A stretch of DNA of 64,000 nt from Eubacterium multiforme (GTDB taxonomy: Bacteria; Bacillota; Clostridia; Clostridiales; Clostridiaceae). Each line of letters opens with the position of its first letter. Position 1 is the stretch's first letter. Below, in pieces: positions 9,646 through 17,647 of this stretch. The stretch is taken from assembly GCF_030813415.1 (NCBI RefSeq), contig NZ_JAUSUF010000007.1:62001-126000 (forward strand), read 5' to 3'. Both the position numbers and the translations under genes were made by a program. The notes beneath the pieces are model-generated. The model ran no database searches and had not been told where the DNA came from. It saw nothing but the letters and a program-made list of their open reading frames with translations.

Positions 9646-9813
9646 ATGAATATGAGACAAGAATTAATAGATATGTTTTTTAGTTTTTTTATGTTAGCAG
9701 CAATTATAACAATAATATTTCCAGAATTGTCAAAGTGGAAAGTTATAGTTCTTGTTTTGGGGGTAAACCTCTTTATTAATTATAAGATTAAATACATATT
9801 AAATACATATTAA
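9646..9813 (+). CDS. Small hydrophobic protein, 55 residues
   Basis: A short gene with GAGGGGAT upstream and ATG at 9646. The 55-residue product starts MNMRQELIDMFFSFF and is almost entirely hydrophobic, with two likely membrane helices (about residues 10-26 and 32-47) and a basic tail. The last 24 coding bases are an exact 12-base tandem duplication (AAATACATATTA twice) that includes the stop codon. No family is recognised. Length, good ribosome site and membrane character suggest a real small membrane protein. Confidence 0.55.
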   Translation: MNMRQELIDMFFSFFMLAAIITIIFPELSKWKVIVLVLGVNLFINYKIKYILNTY

Positions 9814-9949
9814 AAAATTAACTTATGTTTTAAACTATTGTAGATTCTAGATATAATTTTAAGAGCATTTTAATAAGCAATTAATTAAGACTAAAGGTTT
9901 ATATTAATCAAGATTTACCTAAACTAAAAATAAAAAATATATAATATAA

Positions 9950-10001
9950 AAAAGAGCCATCTCTAAGGAATTTTAAAATTTCTTAGTGGATAGGCTCTTT
10001 T
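9950..10001. terminator. Bidirectional terminator between two small genes
   Basis: Outer stem AAAAGAGCC (9950-9958) with GGCTCTTTT (9993-10001) and an inner stem CTAAGGAATTTT/AAAATTTCTTAG (9963-9985). It has A/T runs on both sides and serves the converging genes at 9646 and 10022. Confidence 0.8.
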
Positions 10002-10021
10002 ATTCATATTATCATTAGGCT

Positions 10022-10207
10022 TTATAATATACCTTCATTTTTTAAGATATCTTCTAATTTTTGAAGTTTATCACTTAAAGATATAAATCTTTCTTTTATA
10101 TCGTCTTTTGATAAGGCATCACTATCAATATTTTGCTCTAAATCTTCTACAGTTTTTAATGCATCTTCAATATCTTGTTGGGCTAATTTAAGATTTTCTT
10201 CTCTCAT
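10022..10207 (-). CDS. Small acidic coiled-coil protein, 61 residues
   Basis: A short minus-strand gene. The frame is open further upstream, but AAAGGAGAAGCTTAC directly precedes the ATG at 10207, so the product is 61 residues beginning MREENLKLAQQDIEDALK. It is highly charged and helical, with heptad-like leucines (LKTVEDLEQ, LSDKLQKLEDIL), so a coiled coil is likely. Divergent from spmA, 121 bases apart. Small helical proteins of this kind are common in clostridia; function unknown. Confidence 0.65.
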   Translation of the reverse strand: MREENLKLAQQDIEDALKTVEDLEQNIDSDALSKDDIKERFISLSDKLQKLEDILKNEGIL

Positions 10208-10328
10208 GTAAGCTTCTCCTTTAATATATTCTTTAATTAATGTATATATTAAATATCCTATCACTACTAAAACTCTAGTGCAAGGCATATATTTAAATGT
10301 TAACAGTACTTATTTTATGGAGGATAAG

Positions 10329-10904
10329 ATGATTAATTATATTTGGTTTTTAATAATATTTTTTGGAATAGTATTTGCACTGTTTACTGGAAATGCAGAT
10401 AAGATAACAGAGGCTATAGTAAGTGGTAGTTATGGAACAGTTAATTTTATTATTGAACTTACAGGTATATTATGTTTTTGGTGTGGAGTTATGAAAATTG
10501 CTGAAAAAAGTGGACTTACATCTCATATTGCAAAATTATTAAGACCACTTTTAAAAAAAGTTTTTAAAGGTGCAGCAAAGGATGAGAAGGCACTTGGTGC
10601 CATAGTAATGAATTTAACTGCAAATATGATGGGTCTTTCAAATGCAGCAACTCCCTTTGGAATAAAGGCAATGGAAGAAATGGATAGGTTAAATAATGAA
10701 AGTAGTGTAGCCTCAAATGATATGGCTTTATTTCTTGTTATGAATGCAGCTTGCATACAATTAGTTCCTACAACTGTTATTTCAATAAGAGCAGCAGCTG
10801 GTTCTGTAAATCCGGGGATAATAATAATTCCTGCAATAATTTCAACTAGTGTTGCAGCAATTGTTGGAATAGTTTGCTGCAAAATATTGCAAAGATACTT
10901 TTAG
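10329..10904 (+). CDS. spmA: Spore maturation protein A
   Basis: A 191-residue membrane protein of the SpmA/nucleoside-recognition (Gate) family. Features: an N-terminal helix IWFLIIFFGIVFALFTG, the LTGILCFWCGVMKIAEKSG block, and NLTANMMGLSNAATPFGIKAMEEM, which is characteristic of SpmA. In Bacillus and C. perfringens SpmA and SpmB are needed for full spore-core dehydration and heat resistance (established). ATG 10329 follows TGGAGG at 10318-10323; upstream in-frame ATGs lack a ribosome site. spmB starts 11 bases downstream. I saw no clear sporulation-sigma promoter. Confidence 0.93.
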   Translation: MINYIWFLIIFFGIVFALFTGNADKITEAIVSGSYGTVNFIIELTGILCFWCGVMKIAEKSGLTSHIAKLLRPLLKKVFKGAAKDEKALGAIVMNLTANMMGLSNAATPFGIKAMEEMDRLNNESSVASNDMALFLVMNAACIQLVPTTVISIRAAAGSVNPGIIIIPAIISTSVAAIVGIVCCKILQRYF

Positions 10905-10915
10905 GAGGAACATAT

Positions 10916-11440
10916 ATGTTTAGTTATATTACAAAAAGTATTATTCCTGTTATTGTAGTTGTAATATTAGTTTATGGAATGATAAAGGGTAGGAAAGTAT
11001 ATGAGTGGTTTATAGAAGGAGTAAAGGATGGGTTAGGAGTTTGTTTTAGAATATTTCCATGTCTATTAGCTATGCTAGTGGCAGTACAAATATTTAAAAA
11101 TGCAAATCTTTTGGATTTGGTAAATAAATTAGTTGCGCCATTTTCAGGAGCAATAGGACTGCCAGAGGAGGTAGTTCCACTAGTTTTAATAAAACCTATA
11201 TCAGGAAGTGGTGCTGTTGGAATGTTTACTGAAATAATTAAAACATATGGAGCAGATACATTTATAGGGCTTTTAGCATCAGTTATTATGGGAACAACAG
11301 AAACAATATTTTATACTATAACAGTTTATTTTGGAGCAGCAAAAATAAAAAAGATAAGACATACTTTATGGGCAGCTATAATTGCAGATATAACAGCTAT
11401 AATAGTGGCAATCATTGTAGTTAACTGGATGTTAATATAG
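10916..11440 (+). CDS. spmB: Spore maturation protein B
   Basis: A 174-residue membrane protein paired with SpmA. It shows the matching Gate motif (VPLVLIKPISGSGAVGMFTE) and ends in a long hydrophobic segment (IIADITAIIVAIIVVNWMLI). ATG 10916 is preceded by TTAGGAGGAA; the longer frame starting at 10874 overlaps spmA and has no ribosome site. SpmA-SpmB act together in the developing spore membrane to lower core water content (established). Same transcript as spmA. Confidence 0.93.
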   Translation: MFSYITKSIIPVIVVVILVYGMIKGRKVYEWFIEGVKDGLGVCFRIFPCLLAMLVAVQIFKNANLLDLVNKLVAPFSGAIGLPEEVVPLVLIKPISGSGAVGMFTEIIKTYGADTFIGLLASVIMGTTETIFYTITVYFGAAKIKKIRHTLWAAIIADITAIIVAIIVVNWMLI

Positions 11441-11586
11441 TACTATTAAATTTAAGGTTTCAATTGAAATACATTAGAAATTTTAAAGAAATTATTAAAG
11501 AGATATATCTTTTATGGATTTTAAATAAAGAAGACTATTTGGGAAAATTTTATATAAGTAGTATAATTATACTTAAAGTAATATAA

Positions 11587-11620
11587 AAAAACATGCAAAT
11601 TATTATAATTGCATGTTTTT
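11587..11620. terminator. Bidirectional terminator, spmB / symporter
   Basis: Perfect 12-base stem AAAAACATGCAA (11587-11598) with TTGCATGTTTTT (11609-11620), with A and T runs on its two sides, between converging genes. Confidence 0.9.
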
Positions 11621-11627
11621 AATATAT

Positions 11628-12782
11628 TTATTTAAATTTAAATCTGTCAACAATTAGTGCAATTGCATTATCACCAGATACATTACAAGCAGTTCCAAAG
11701 CTATCTTGAGTTATATATAAAGCTATCATTAAAGCAAGTTGAGCTTCACTAAAACCAAGATTTACTTGTAAAACTCCAAGGGCAGCCATAACTGCTCCAC
11801 CAGGAACTCCAGGAGCTGCAACCATTGTTACACCAAGCATTGCAATAAAACCAGCAAATTGAGGGAATGTAAAAGACATTCCATTTAGTAGCATAACTGC
11901 AATTGAACAACAAGTAAGAGTTATTGTACTACCTGATAAATGAATTGTTGCACATAATGGAACCACAAATTCACGAACTCCTTTTGAAACTCCATTTTTT
12001 TCTGCAACATTAAGATTTACTGGAATAGTTGCAGCAGAAGATTGAGTTCCAAGTGCTGTTAAATATCCAGCTACTTGATTTTTAAGAAGAACAAATAAGT
12101 TTTTCTTGCTAGCAGATGCTGCTAAAGTAAATTGTAATAAGATTATACAGAAATGAAGTAATAATATTATTAAGAAAACTTTCCAAAATACAGAAAATAT
12201 ACTTTGAACTTCTCCTGTATAAGTCATATTTGCAAATATACCTAAAATATGTAATGGAATTAAAGGTATTATAATAACTTTTATAACCTTTTGAACTATT
12301 TCTTGAAATTCAAAAGCCATATTATAAAGAGTACGTCCTTTTATTGCAGATATACCAAGGCCTAATAAGAAAGCTAAAATTAAAGCTGTCATTACGGGCA
12401 TTAAAGGTGGTATCTCAACAATAAATAGTGGAGATAATAATTTTTTTTCAGGATTATCTGCACTAAATGATATTGCTTTTGTAATAAACATAGGAAATAC
12501 CTTTGATGATACAAAATAAGCAAAAAAACCTGCAATAAGTGTTGATCCATAAGCTAGTAATGTTGTAAGACCAAGCATCTTACCAGCAGAACCTCCAAGA
12601 TCAGCAATACCGCAAACTACAAAACCTAATATTATAAGTGGTATTACAAATCCAAGGAAGTTACCGAATATTGAATTGAATGTGGCAAGGAGTCTAATAA
12701 ATCCTTCTGGCATAAAGCTTCCAAATATTACTCCTAATATAATTGCGATTATTAATTTAGGGATTAAACCTAAGTTTTTCAT
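11628..12782 (-). CDS. Dicarboxylate/amino acid:cation symporter (DAACS family)
   Basis: A 384-residue transporter of the GltP/SstT/DctA class. Conserved features: N-terminal LIPKLIIAIILGVIFG, the serine-rich reentrant loop GTQSSAATIPVN, the HLSGSTITLTCC segment, and the C-terminal PGVPGGAVMAALG and SGDNAIALIVDRF. These proteins take up glutamate, aspartate, serine/threonine or dicarboxylates with Na+ or H+. ATG 12782 is seven bases from AGGAGG; the longer frame begins with an in-frame TTG lacking a ribosome site. Substrate cannot be told from sequence alone. Monocistronic. Confidence 0.9.
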   Translation of the reverse strand: MKNLGLIPKLIIAIILGVIFGSFMPEGFIRLLATFNSIFGNFLGFVIPLIILGFVVCGIADLGGSAGKMLGLTTLLAYGSTLIAGFFAYFVSSKVFPMFITKAISFSADNPEKKLLSPLFIVEIPPLMPVMTALILAFLLGLGISAIKGRTLYNMAFEFQEIVQKVIKVIIIPLIPLHILGIFANMTYTGEVQSIFSVFWKVFLIILLLHFCIILLQFTLAASASKKNLFVLLKNQVAGYLTALGTQSSAATIPVNLNVAEKNGVSKGVREFVVPLCATIHLSGSTITLTCCSIAVMLLNGMSFTFPQFAGFIAMLGVTMVAAPGVPGGAVMAALGVLQVNLGFSEAQLALMIALYITQDSFGTACNVSGDNAIALIVDRFKFK

Positions 12783-12972
12783 GTGTATTCCTCCTGTGGA
12801 CAAGTGTATTTTATATGATATTATAGTAATATGATATAAAAGTCAATTATTTATTATAAAATGTAATTATAAAGAGGAAATAAGTATAAAAAGAAGAATA
12901 ACAATAATTATATGCAAATTAAGAGATAATATGATTGTAAATAAAAATAATGAGAGTAAATTAATTTTTACC

Positions 12973-13000
12973 AAAAAACAAATTGTGGGATTTGTTTTTT
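12973..13000 (+). terminator. Hairpin with U-run in front of pheB (possible attenuator)
   Basis: Perfect 11-base stem AAAAAACAAAT (12973-12983) with ATTTGTTTTTT (12990-13000). It has the form of an intrinsic terminator but lies only 21 bases before the PheB-like start codon, pointing into that gene. Confidence 0.55.
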
Positions 13001-13021
13001 CGTTGTGGGGAGAGGTTTTGT

Positions 13022-13462
13022 ATGGCAGAAGAAAAGTTTTATGTAGTTAATGAATCAGTATTACCGACAGTATTTTATAAGGTAATAGAAGTTAAGGAAT
13101 TATTACATACAGGAAAAGTAAAGGATATATCAGAGGGAGTAAAAAAAGTTGGAATAAGTAGAAGTACTTATTACAAATATAAGGATTCTGTTTTTTTAAT
13201 GGCAGAGGGAGTTAATAGTAAAAAGATAACTATTGTACTTTTATTAGCTCATAAATCAGGAGTTTTATCAAAAGTACTAGATTTTATAGCAACAAGACAA
13301 TTAAATATATTAACAATAAATCAAGATATACCAATAAATATGACAGCTAACGTAACTATAACATTAGATGTTTCTAAAATTAAGGGGGATGTTAAAAACT
13401 TCTTATATAAAATAAGTGAAATAGAAGATGTTATAAAGGTTAGAGTTTTAACTGTTGAATAA
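13022..13462 (+). CDS. pheB: ACT-domain protein, PheB-like (UPF0735)
   Basis: A 146-residue protein, the usual length of the PheB/UPF0735 family. An N-terminal region with a short helix-turn-helix-like segment (DISEGVKKVGISRSTYYKYKD, about residues 35-55) is followed by an ACT domain from about residue 70 (ITIVLLLAHKSGVLSKVLDFIA), the fold that binds amino acids. PheB homologues are often near homoserine or phenylalanine biosynthesis genes; here the partner is an aminopeptidase 18 bases downstream. A regulatory role in amino-acid metabolism is inference. ATG 13022 preceded by GGGGAGAGG. Confidence 0.82.
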   Translation: MAEEKFYVVNESVLPTVFYKVIEVKELLHTGKVKDISEGVKKVGISRSTYYKYKDSVFLMAEGVNSKKITIVLLLAHKSGVLSKVLDFIATRQLNILTINQDIPINMTANVTITLDVSKIKGDVKNFLYKISEIEDVIKVRVLTVE

Positions 13463-13480
13463 ACTTTTGGAGGGATTAGT

Positions 13481-14731
13481 ATGAGAAACGATGTATTTAA
13501 GTTAAACAGAGAAAGATTAGCTGAGAAGTTAGAAGATAACTCTTTGCTTATTCTTTTTGCTGGGAAAGCACCAAAGAAAACAGCAGATGAACAATATCAA
13601 TTTACACCAAATAGAAATTTCTATTATGTAACAGGTATAGATGAGGAAGATCATATATTTGTTATGGGAAAATTTGATGGAAAAGTAATAGAAAAAATGT
13701 TTATAAAAGAAATTGATCTTGAAATGGAAAAATGGTATGGCAAGACAATAAGAAAAGAAGAAGTTTTTGAAGTAAGTAAAATAGAAGATGTTGAATATTT
13801 AGGAGATTTAAAGCCATTCTTAAATAAGATATTAAATGAAAAGGTAGAAATGAATATTTATTTAGACTTAGAAAGAGATGCATTTGATAGTCTTCCTTCT
13901 GTAAGTAGTTCATTTTGCAAAAAACTTAGAAATAAATATCCTCAAGTTACAATAAAGAATGTATTTCAATTATTTGCTCCTTTAAGACTTGTAAAGAGTC
14001 CTGAGGAAATAAGTGAAATGCAAAAGGCTATAGATATAACAATTAAAGGTGTAGAATCACTTATGAAAAACTCTAAAGCTGGAATGAAAGAATATGAATA
14101 TGAAGCATATTTTGAATTTGAATGTAAGAAAAATGGAGTAAAAGATTATGCATTTAAAACTATTGCAGCAGCAGGAAAAAATGCAACAATACTTCATTAT
14201 GTTGATAATGATGCAGAAGCTAAAGATGGAGATTTAATTCTTTTTGATTTAGGTGCACAAGTTAATTATTATAATGGGGATATTTCAAGAACATTCCCTG
14301 TAAATGGTAAGTTTACTCAAAGACAAAAGGAAGTTTATGAAGCTGTACTTAGAGTAAATGAAAAAGTAATAGATGCATTAAAGCCTGGAGTTAAATTCTT
14401 AGAACTTAACAAACAATCAAGAGAGTGGATTGCAGAAGAGTGTGTAAATCTTGGATTAATAGATAATTTAGAAGAAGTATCTAAATATTATTGGCATAGT
14501 ATAGGTCATAGTTTAGGATTAGATACTCATGACATTGAAAATGTAGGAAGAGATACTATATTAGAACCAGGAATGGTATATACAGTAGAACCTGGAATTT
14601 ATATAGGAGAAGAAGGAATTGGAGTAAGAATTGAAGATGATGTATTAATAACAGAAAATGGTAATGAAGTTCTTACTAAAGAAATGATTAAAAGTGTTAA
14701 AGAAATAGAAGATTTTATGGCAAAATGTTAA
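13481..14731 (+). CDS. pepP: Xaa-Pro aminopeptidase, M24B family (PepP type)
   Basis: A 416-residue cytosolic metallopeptidase. The N-terminal AMP_N domain (about residues 1-130, with FTPNRNFYYVTGID) is followed by the pita-bread catalytic domain. Metal ligands are visible: Asp in LILFDLGAQ, Asp in YNGDISRTFP, His in IGHSLGLDTHD, Glu in VEPGIYIG and Glu in RIEDDV. It removes N-terminal residues before proline, a job in peptide recycling. Likely cotranscribed with the PheB-like gene. Two more M24 peptidases are in this window (17648 and 53136). Confidence 0.93.
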   Translation: MRNDVFKLNRERLAEKLEDNSLLILFAGKAPKKTADEQYQFTPNRNFYYVTGIDEEDHIFVMGKFDGKVIEKMFIKEIDLEMEKWYGKTIRKEEVFEVSKIEDVEYLGDLKPFLNKILNEKVEMNIYLDLERDAFDSLPSVSSSFCKKLRNKYPQVTIKNVFQLFAPLRLVKSPEEISEMQKAIDITIKGVESLMKNSKAGMKEYEYEAYFEFECKKNGVKDYAFKTIAAAGKNATILHYVDNDAEAKDGDLILFDLGAQVNYYNGDISRTFPVNGKFTQRQKEVYEAVLRVNEKVIDALKPGVKFLELNKQSREWIAEECVNLGLIDNLEEVSKYYWHSIGHSLGLDTHDIENVGRDTILEPGMVYTVEPGIYIGEEGIGVRIEDDVLITENGNEVLTKEMIKSVKEIEDFMAKC

Positions 14732-14760
14732 TAAATTATATACAAAATATTAAAATTGTA

Positions 14761-14789
14761 TTGATAGAGATATAATTTTAATGTATAAT
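14761..14789 (+). promoter_or_regulatory. Sigma-A promoter of the lysine riboswitch transcript
   Basis: TTGATA at 14761-14766, 17-base spacer, TATAAT at 14784-14789; predicted start near 14796. Confidence 0.8.
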
Positions 14790-14813
14790 TACATTAATTA
14801 ACAAGTGAATAAT

Positions 14814-15044
14814 TAGAAGAGGTAGAGGCGCAATATTTAAAAGTACTATTATTGAGGTAAGCACAATGAAGTAATAGGAAAGGAAATATTGCCGAAGGAT
14901 GTAATCAATGCTTTAAGGTTACAATCCTGGGCTTATGTAAAATATGCATAAGACTGTCACAAAAGATATTTGTGGTGAGCTATCATTCAACGGATTTTTG
15001 CACATATAGCAGAACCTTGGGTGTTATCTCAAGGTTCTTTTTTT
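14814..15044 (+). promoter_or_regulatory. Lysine riboswitch (L-box)
   Basis: This explains most of the 373-base gap before the NhaC-type gene. Conserved L-box words appear in order: AGAAGAGGTAGAGGCGCAA (14816 on), GAGGTAAGCACAA, GGAAATATTGCCGAAGG, CCTGGGCTTATG, AAGACTGTCAC and GTGGTGAGC. The aptamer ends near 14985 and an expression-platform terminator follows at 15011-15044. Known mechanism: bound lysine favours the terminator, lowering downstream expression. It therefore predicts that the next gene transports or makes lysine. Confidence 0.93.
15011..15044 (+). terminator. Expression-platform terminator of the lysine riboswitch
   Basis: Nine-base stem AGAACCTTG (15011-15019) with CAAGGTTCT (15030-15038), then seven Ts. 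Confidence 0.9.
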
Positions 15045-15104
15045 ACATTAAAGTAAATGATGGGCCTCTAAATATTCACAAAATTATTTAAGGGGGATTC
15101 AATC

Positions 15105-16817
15105 ATGAAAAAAAGAAATTATTTGGTATTTTTTTTAACGTTTATCTTAATGATGAGTATGTCAACAGTTGTTTTTGCAGCAGAGGTAGATCCAGGAACT
15201 TTAAATGCAGACAAGTTTGGAATATGGACAATAATTCCACCATTAGTTGCAATTATATTAGCCTTTGTAACTAAAAATGTTGTTATTTCCTTATTTATTG
15301 GAACACTAGCAGGTTGTTTTATGCTTCAAATTTTAGATCACAACGCATTTATATCATTAATACAAGCATTCTTAGACTTTATTCAAAGAGCATTAAATTC
15401 TTTGGCAGATCCATGGAATGCTGGTATTATACTTCAAGTTTTAGCAATAGGTGGAGTCATAAACTTAGTTGCAAAAATGGGGGGAGCAAAGGCTATAGCA
15501 GAAGCATTAGCTAAGAGAGCAAAAACTCCAAGAAGTGCCCAACTTGTAACTTGGTTTTTGGGGATTTTAGTATTTTTTGATGACTATGCAAATTCATTAA
15601 TTGTTGGACCTATAATGAAACCTGTTGCAGATAAATTAAAGGTTTCAAGAGAAAGACTTGCTTTTATAATTGATGCAACAGCAGCACCAATTGCAGGACT
15701 TGCCATTATTTCAACATGGATTGGACTTGAAGTTGGACTTATAAATGATTCATTTACTCAAATAGGAGTTAAAGTAGATGCCTTTGGAGTATTTTTAGAA
15801 ACTATTCCTTATAGGTTTTATAATATATTAATACTTGTCTTTGTTGTTATAACAACAATTATGCTTAGAGATTTTGGACCTATGAGGAAGGCAGAAATTA
15901 GAGCGAGAAAAGGAATAAAGGATAAAAAATCAGAACTTGAAAGTATTACTGTAAATGAAGAAATGGAAGTAAAAGAAGGGGTTAAATTAAGCATATGGAA
16001 TGCAATTATTCCAATAGGTACACTTATAATTACAGCTCTTATAAGTTTTTATTATAGTGGATATTCAGCAATAATGGCTGGAAAGGATGTGGCCCTTCAA
16101 AAAGTATTAACCGAAGCACCATTTTCATTTAATGCAGTGCAGCAATCCTTTAGTGCAGCAGATGCATCAACTGCATTATTTCAATCAGCAGTATTTGCTT
16201 CAATAGTTGCAATAGCAATGGGAGTACTTAAAAAGATATTTACAGTGTCAGAGGCGGTAGATACTTGGATTGATGGAATGAAGGGTCTTATAATTACAGG
16301 AGTAATACTTTTACTTGCTTGGTCATTAAGTTCAGTAATAAAGGATTTAGGTACAGCAAAGTATTTAGTAACATTATTATCTGGATCAATACCACAGTTT
16401 TTACTGCCAAGTATAATATTTGTATTAGGTGCAGTAATATCCTTTGCAACAGGAACTGCCTATGGAACAATGGGTATATTAATGCCTCTTGCAATACCTT
16501 TAGCTCATTCAATATCACCAGATATGGGATATATTATAGTAAGTACAAGTGCAGTACTTACAGGAGCAATATTTGGAGATCACTGTTCACCAATATCAGA
16601 TACAACAATTCTTTCATCAATGGGATCTGGTTGTGATCATATAGAACATGTAAAGACTCAAATGTGGTATGCATTATTTGTTGGAGGAATAACAATTATA
16701 TTTGGATATATTCCAGTAGGATTAAATATACCAATATATATTGTACTTCCAGTGGCAATAGCTATAATTGCAATAGCTGTAAGATTTATTGGAAAACCAG
16801 TAGATAATGTAGAGTAA
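15105..16817 (+). CDS. NhaC-family transporter, predicted lysine transporter (LysW-like)
   Basis: A 570-residue membrane protein of the NhaC Na+/H+ antiporter superfamily. An N-terminal hydrophobic segment ending in VVFAAE could be a signal peptide. Family motifs follow, such as GILVFFDDYANSLIVGPIMKP (about residues 148-168), IDATAAPIAGLAIIST and the C-terminal GAIFGDHCSPISDTTILSS. Position directly under the lysine riboswitch points to lysine uptake (or exchange) rather than sodium-proton homeostasis; NhaC-type proteins in this setting have been predicted as lysine transporters (LysW). Function is inferred from regulation, not from catalytic residues. Confidence 0.88.
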   Translation: MKKRNYLVFFLTFILMMSMSTVVFAAEVDPGTLNADKFGIWTIIPPLVAIILAFVTKNVVISLFIGTLAGCFMLQILDHNAFISLIQAFLDFIQRALNSLADPWNAGIILQVLAIGGVINLVAKMGGAKAIAEALAKRAKTPRSAQLVTWFLGILVFFDDYANSLIVGPIMKPVADKLKVSRERLAFIIDATAAPIAGLAIISTWIGLEVGLINDSFTQIGVKVDAFGVFLETIPYRFYNILILVFVVITTIMLRDFGPMRKAEIRARKGIKDKKSELESITVNEEMEVKEGVKLSIWNAIIPIGTLIITALISFYYSGYSAIMAGKDVALQKVLTEAPFSFNAVQQSFSAADASTALFQSAVFASIVAIAMGVLKKIFTVSEAVDTWIDGMKGLIITGVILLLAWSLSSVIKDLGTAKYLVTLLSGSIPQFLLPSIIFVLGAVISFATGTAYGTMGILMPLAIPLAHSISPDMGYIIVSTSAVLTGAIFGDHCSPISDTTILSSMGSGCDHIEHVKTQMWYALFVGGITIIFGYIPVGLNIPIYIVLPVAIAIIAIAVRFIGKPVDNVE

Positions 16818-16854
16818 AAAAGTAATTAATTATATTAACTAAATAAATTTTATT

Positions 16855-16920
16855 AAAAAGCAAAATAGTAAACTTTTATGGATTTATATAAATTTCATAA
16901 GTTTATGGTTTTGCTTTTTT
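16855..16920 (+). terminator. Intrinsic terminator after the NhaC-type gene
   Basis: Outer stem AAAAAGCAAAA (16855-16865) with TTTTGCTTTTT (16909-16919), and an inner stem formed by AAACTTTTATG and CATAAGTTTAT. Confidence 0.8.
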
Positions 16921-17042
16921 GTTGTAGTAAATTTTAATAAAAATATTTATACAATAGATTTAGTCTATTTTAAATAAGTGTATCATTAAACAAATTAAAA
17001 TAATATCTTAATAAAGAGATAGAAATAAGTTCAGGAGAAGTT

Positions 17043-17540
17043 ATGAGAAATAGAAATGTTATGAAAAATGGGGATATGTTTTCTAATATATTTGCTCAAA
17101 CATTTTCAACCATCATAAATGATACAAACCTTATAGATAATATATTTAATAGTTTTTTTAGTGAAGATACATTTCAAAATATTAATTTAGGTGAGGATTT
17201 AATAAGGGTTAATATAAAAAATGAAAAAGATAAGTATCTAATTGAAGGAGTATTTCCAGGAATAGAAAGAAAAGATATAAGAATTGATTATAAAGATGAT
17301 TATATATATTTAAATGTTAATAGAAAGCAAGTTTATTCAAATGGATATAATATGTCCATGATGGTTATGCAGTATGGAGATGGTTTTAGTAGGGAATTTT
17401 TTGTACCAAATGGAGATGTATCTAGAATGAATGCCTCCTTTAAAAATTATGAGCTAAGGTTAGAACTTCCTAAGTTAAATACTGAGTTATTTGAAGATAA
17501 TTGTAATATTATAGATGTTGTAGATTTTGAAGAAGAATAA
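17043..17540 (+). CDS. Small heat-shock protein (Hsp20/alpha-crystallin)
   Basis: A 165-residue chaperone of the Hsp20 family. A variable N-terminus (about 1-50) precedes an alpha-crystallin domain beginning IRVNIKNEKDKYLIEGVFPGIERKDIRI, with the typical later block FSREFFVPNGDVSRMNASFKNYELRLELPK, a variant of the family's A-x-x-x-n-G-v-L motif in which the glycine and leucine positions read Tyr-Glu-Leu. These oligomeric chaperones hold unfolding proteins during heat or acid stress. ATG 17043 follows CAGGAGAAG. I saw no CIRCE or CtsR box upstream, so the mode of heat control is not evident. Confidence 0.85.
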   Translation: MRNRNVMKNGDMFSNIFAQTFSTIINDTNLIDNIFNSFFSEDTFQNINLGEDLIRVNIKNEKDKYLIEGVFPGIERKDIRIDYKDDYIYLNVNRKQVYSNGYNMSMMVMQYGDGFSREFFVPNGDVSRMNASFKNYELRLELPKLNTELFEDNCNIIDVVDFEEE

Positions 17541-17647
17541 ATATTAATATATAGGTTTATTCTGGGATTTTATTATGTCTTGCAACTTGATATAAGATAA
17601 CTGTTGTGGGAGAATATAGTAAATGATAGAAAAAGGGGCGGGATCTT

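Noticed and set aside
10523..10882. 119-codon minus-strand frame inside spmA
   Set aside because: Exact shadow of spmA codons; no start signal.
16319..16636. 105-codon plus-strand frame inside the NhaC-type gene
   Set aside because: Overlaps a well-supported membrane protein, lacks a ribosome site, and has random Cys/Asn/Tyr-rich composition.
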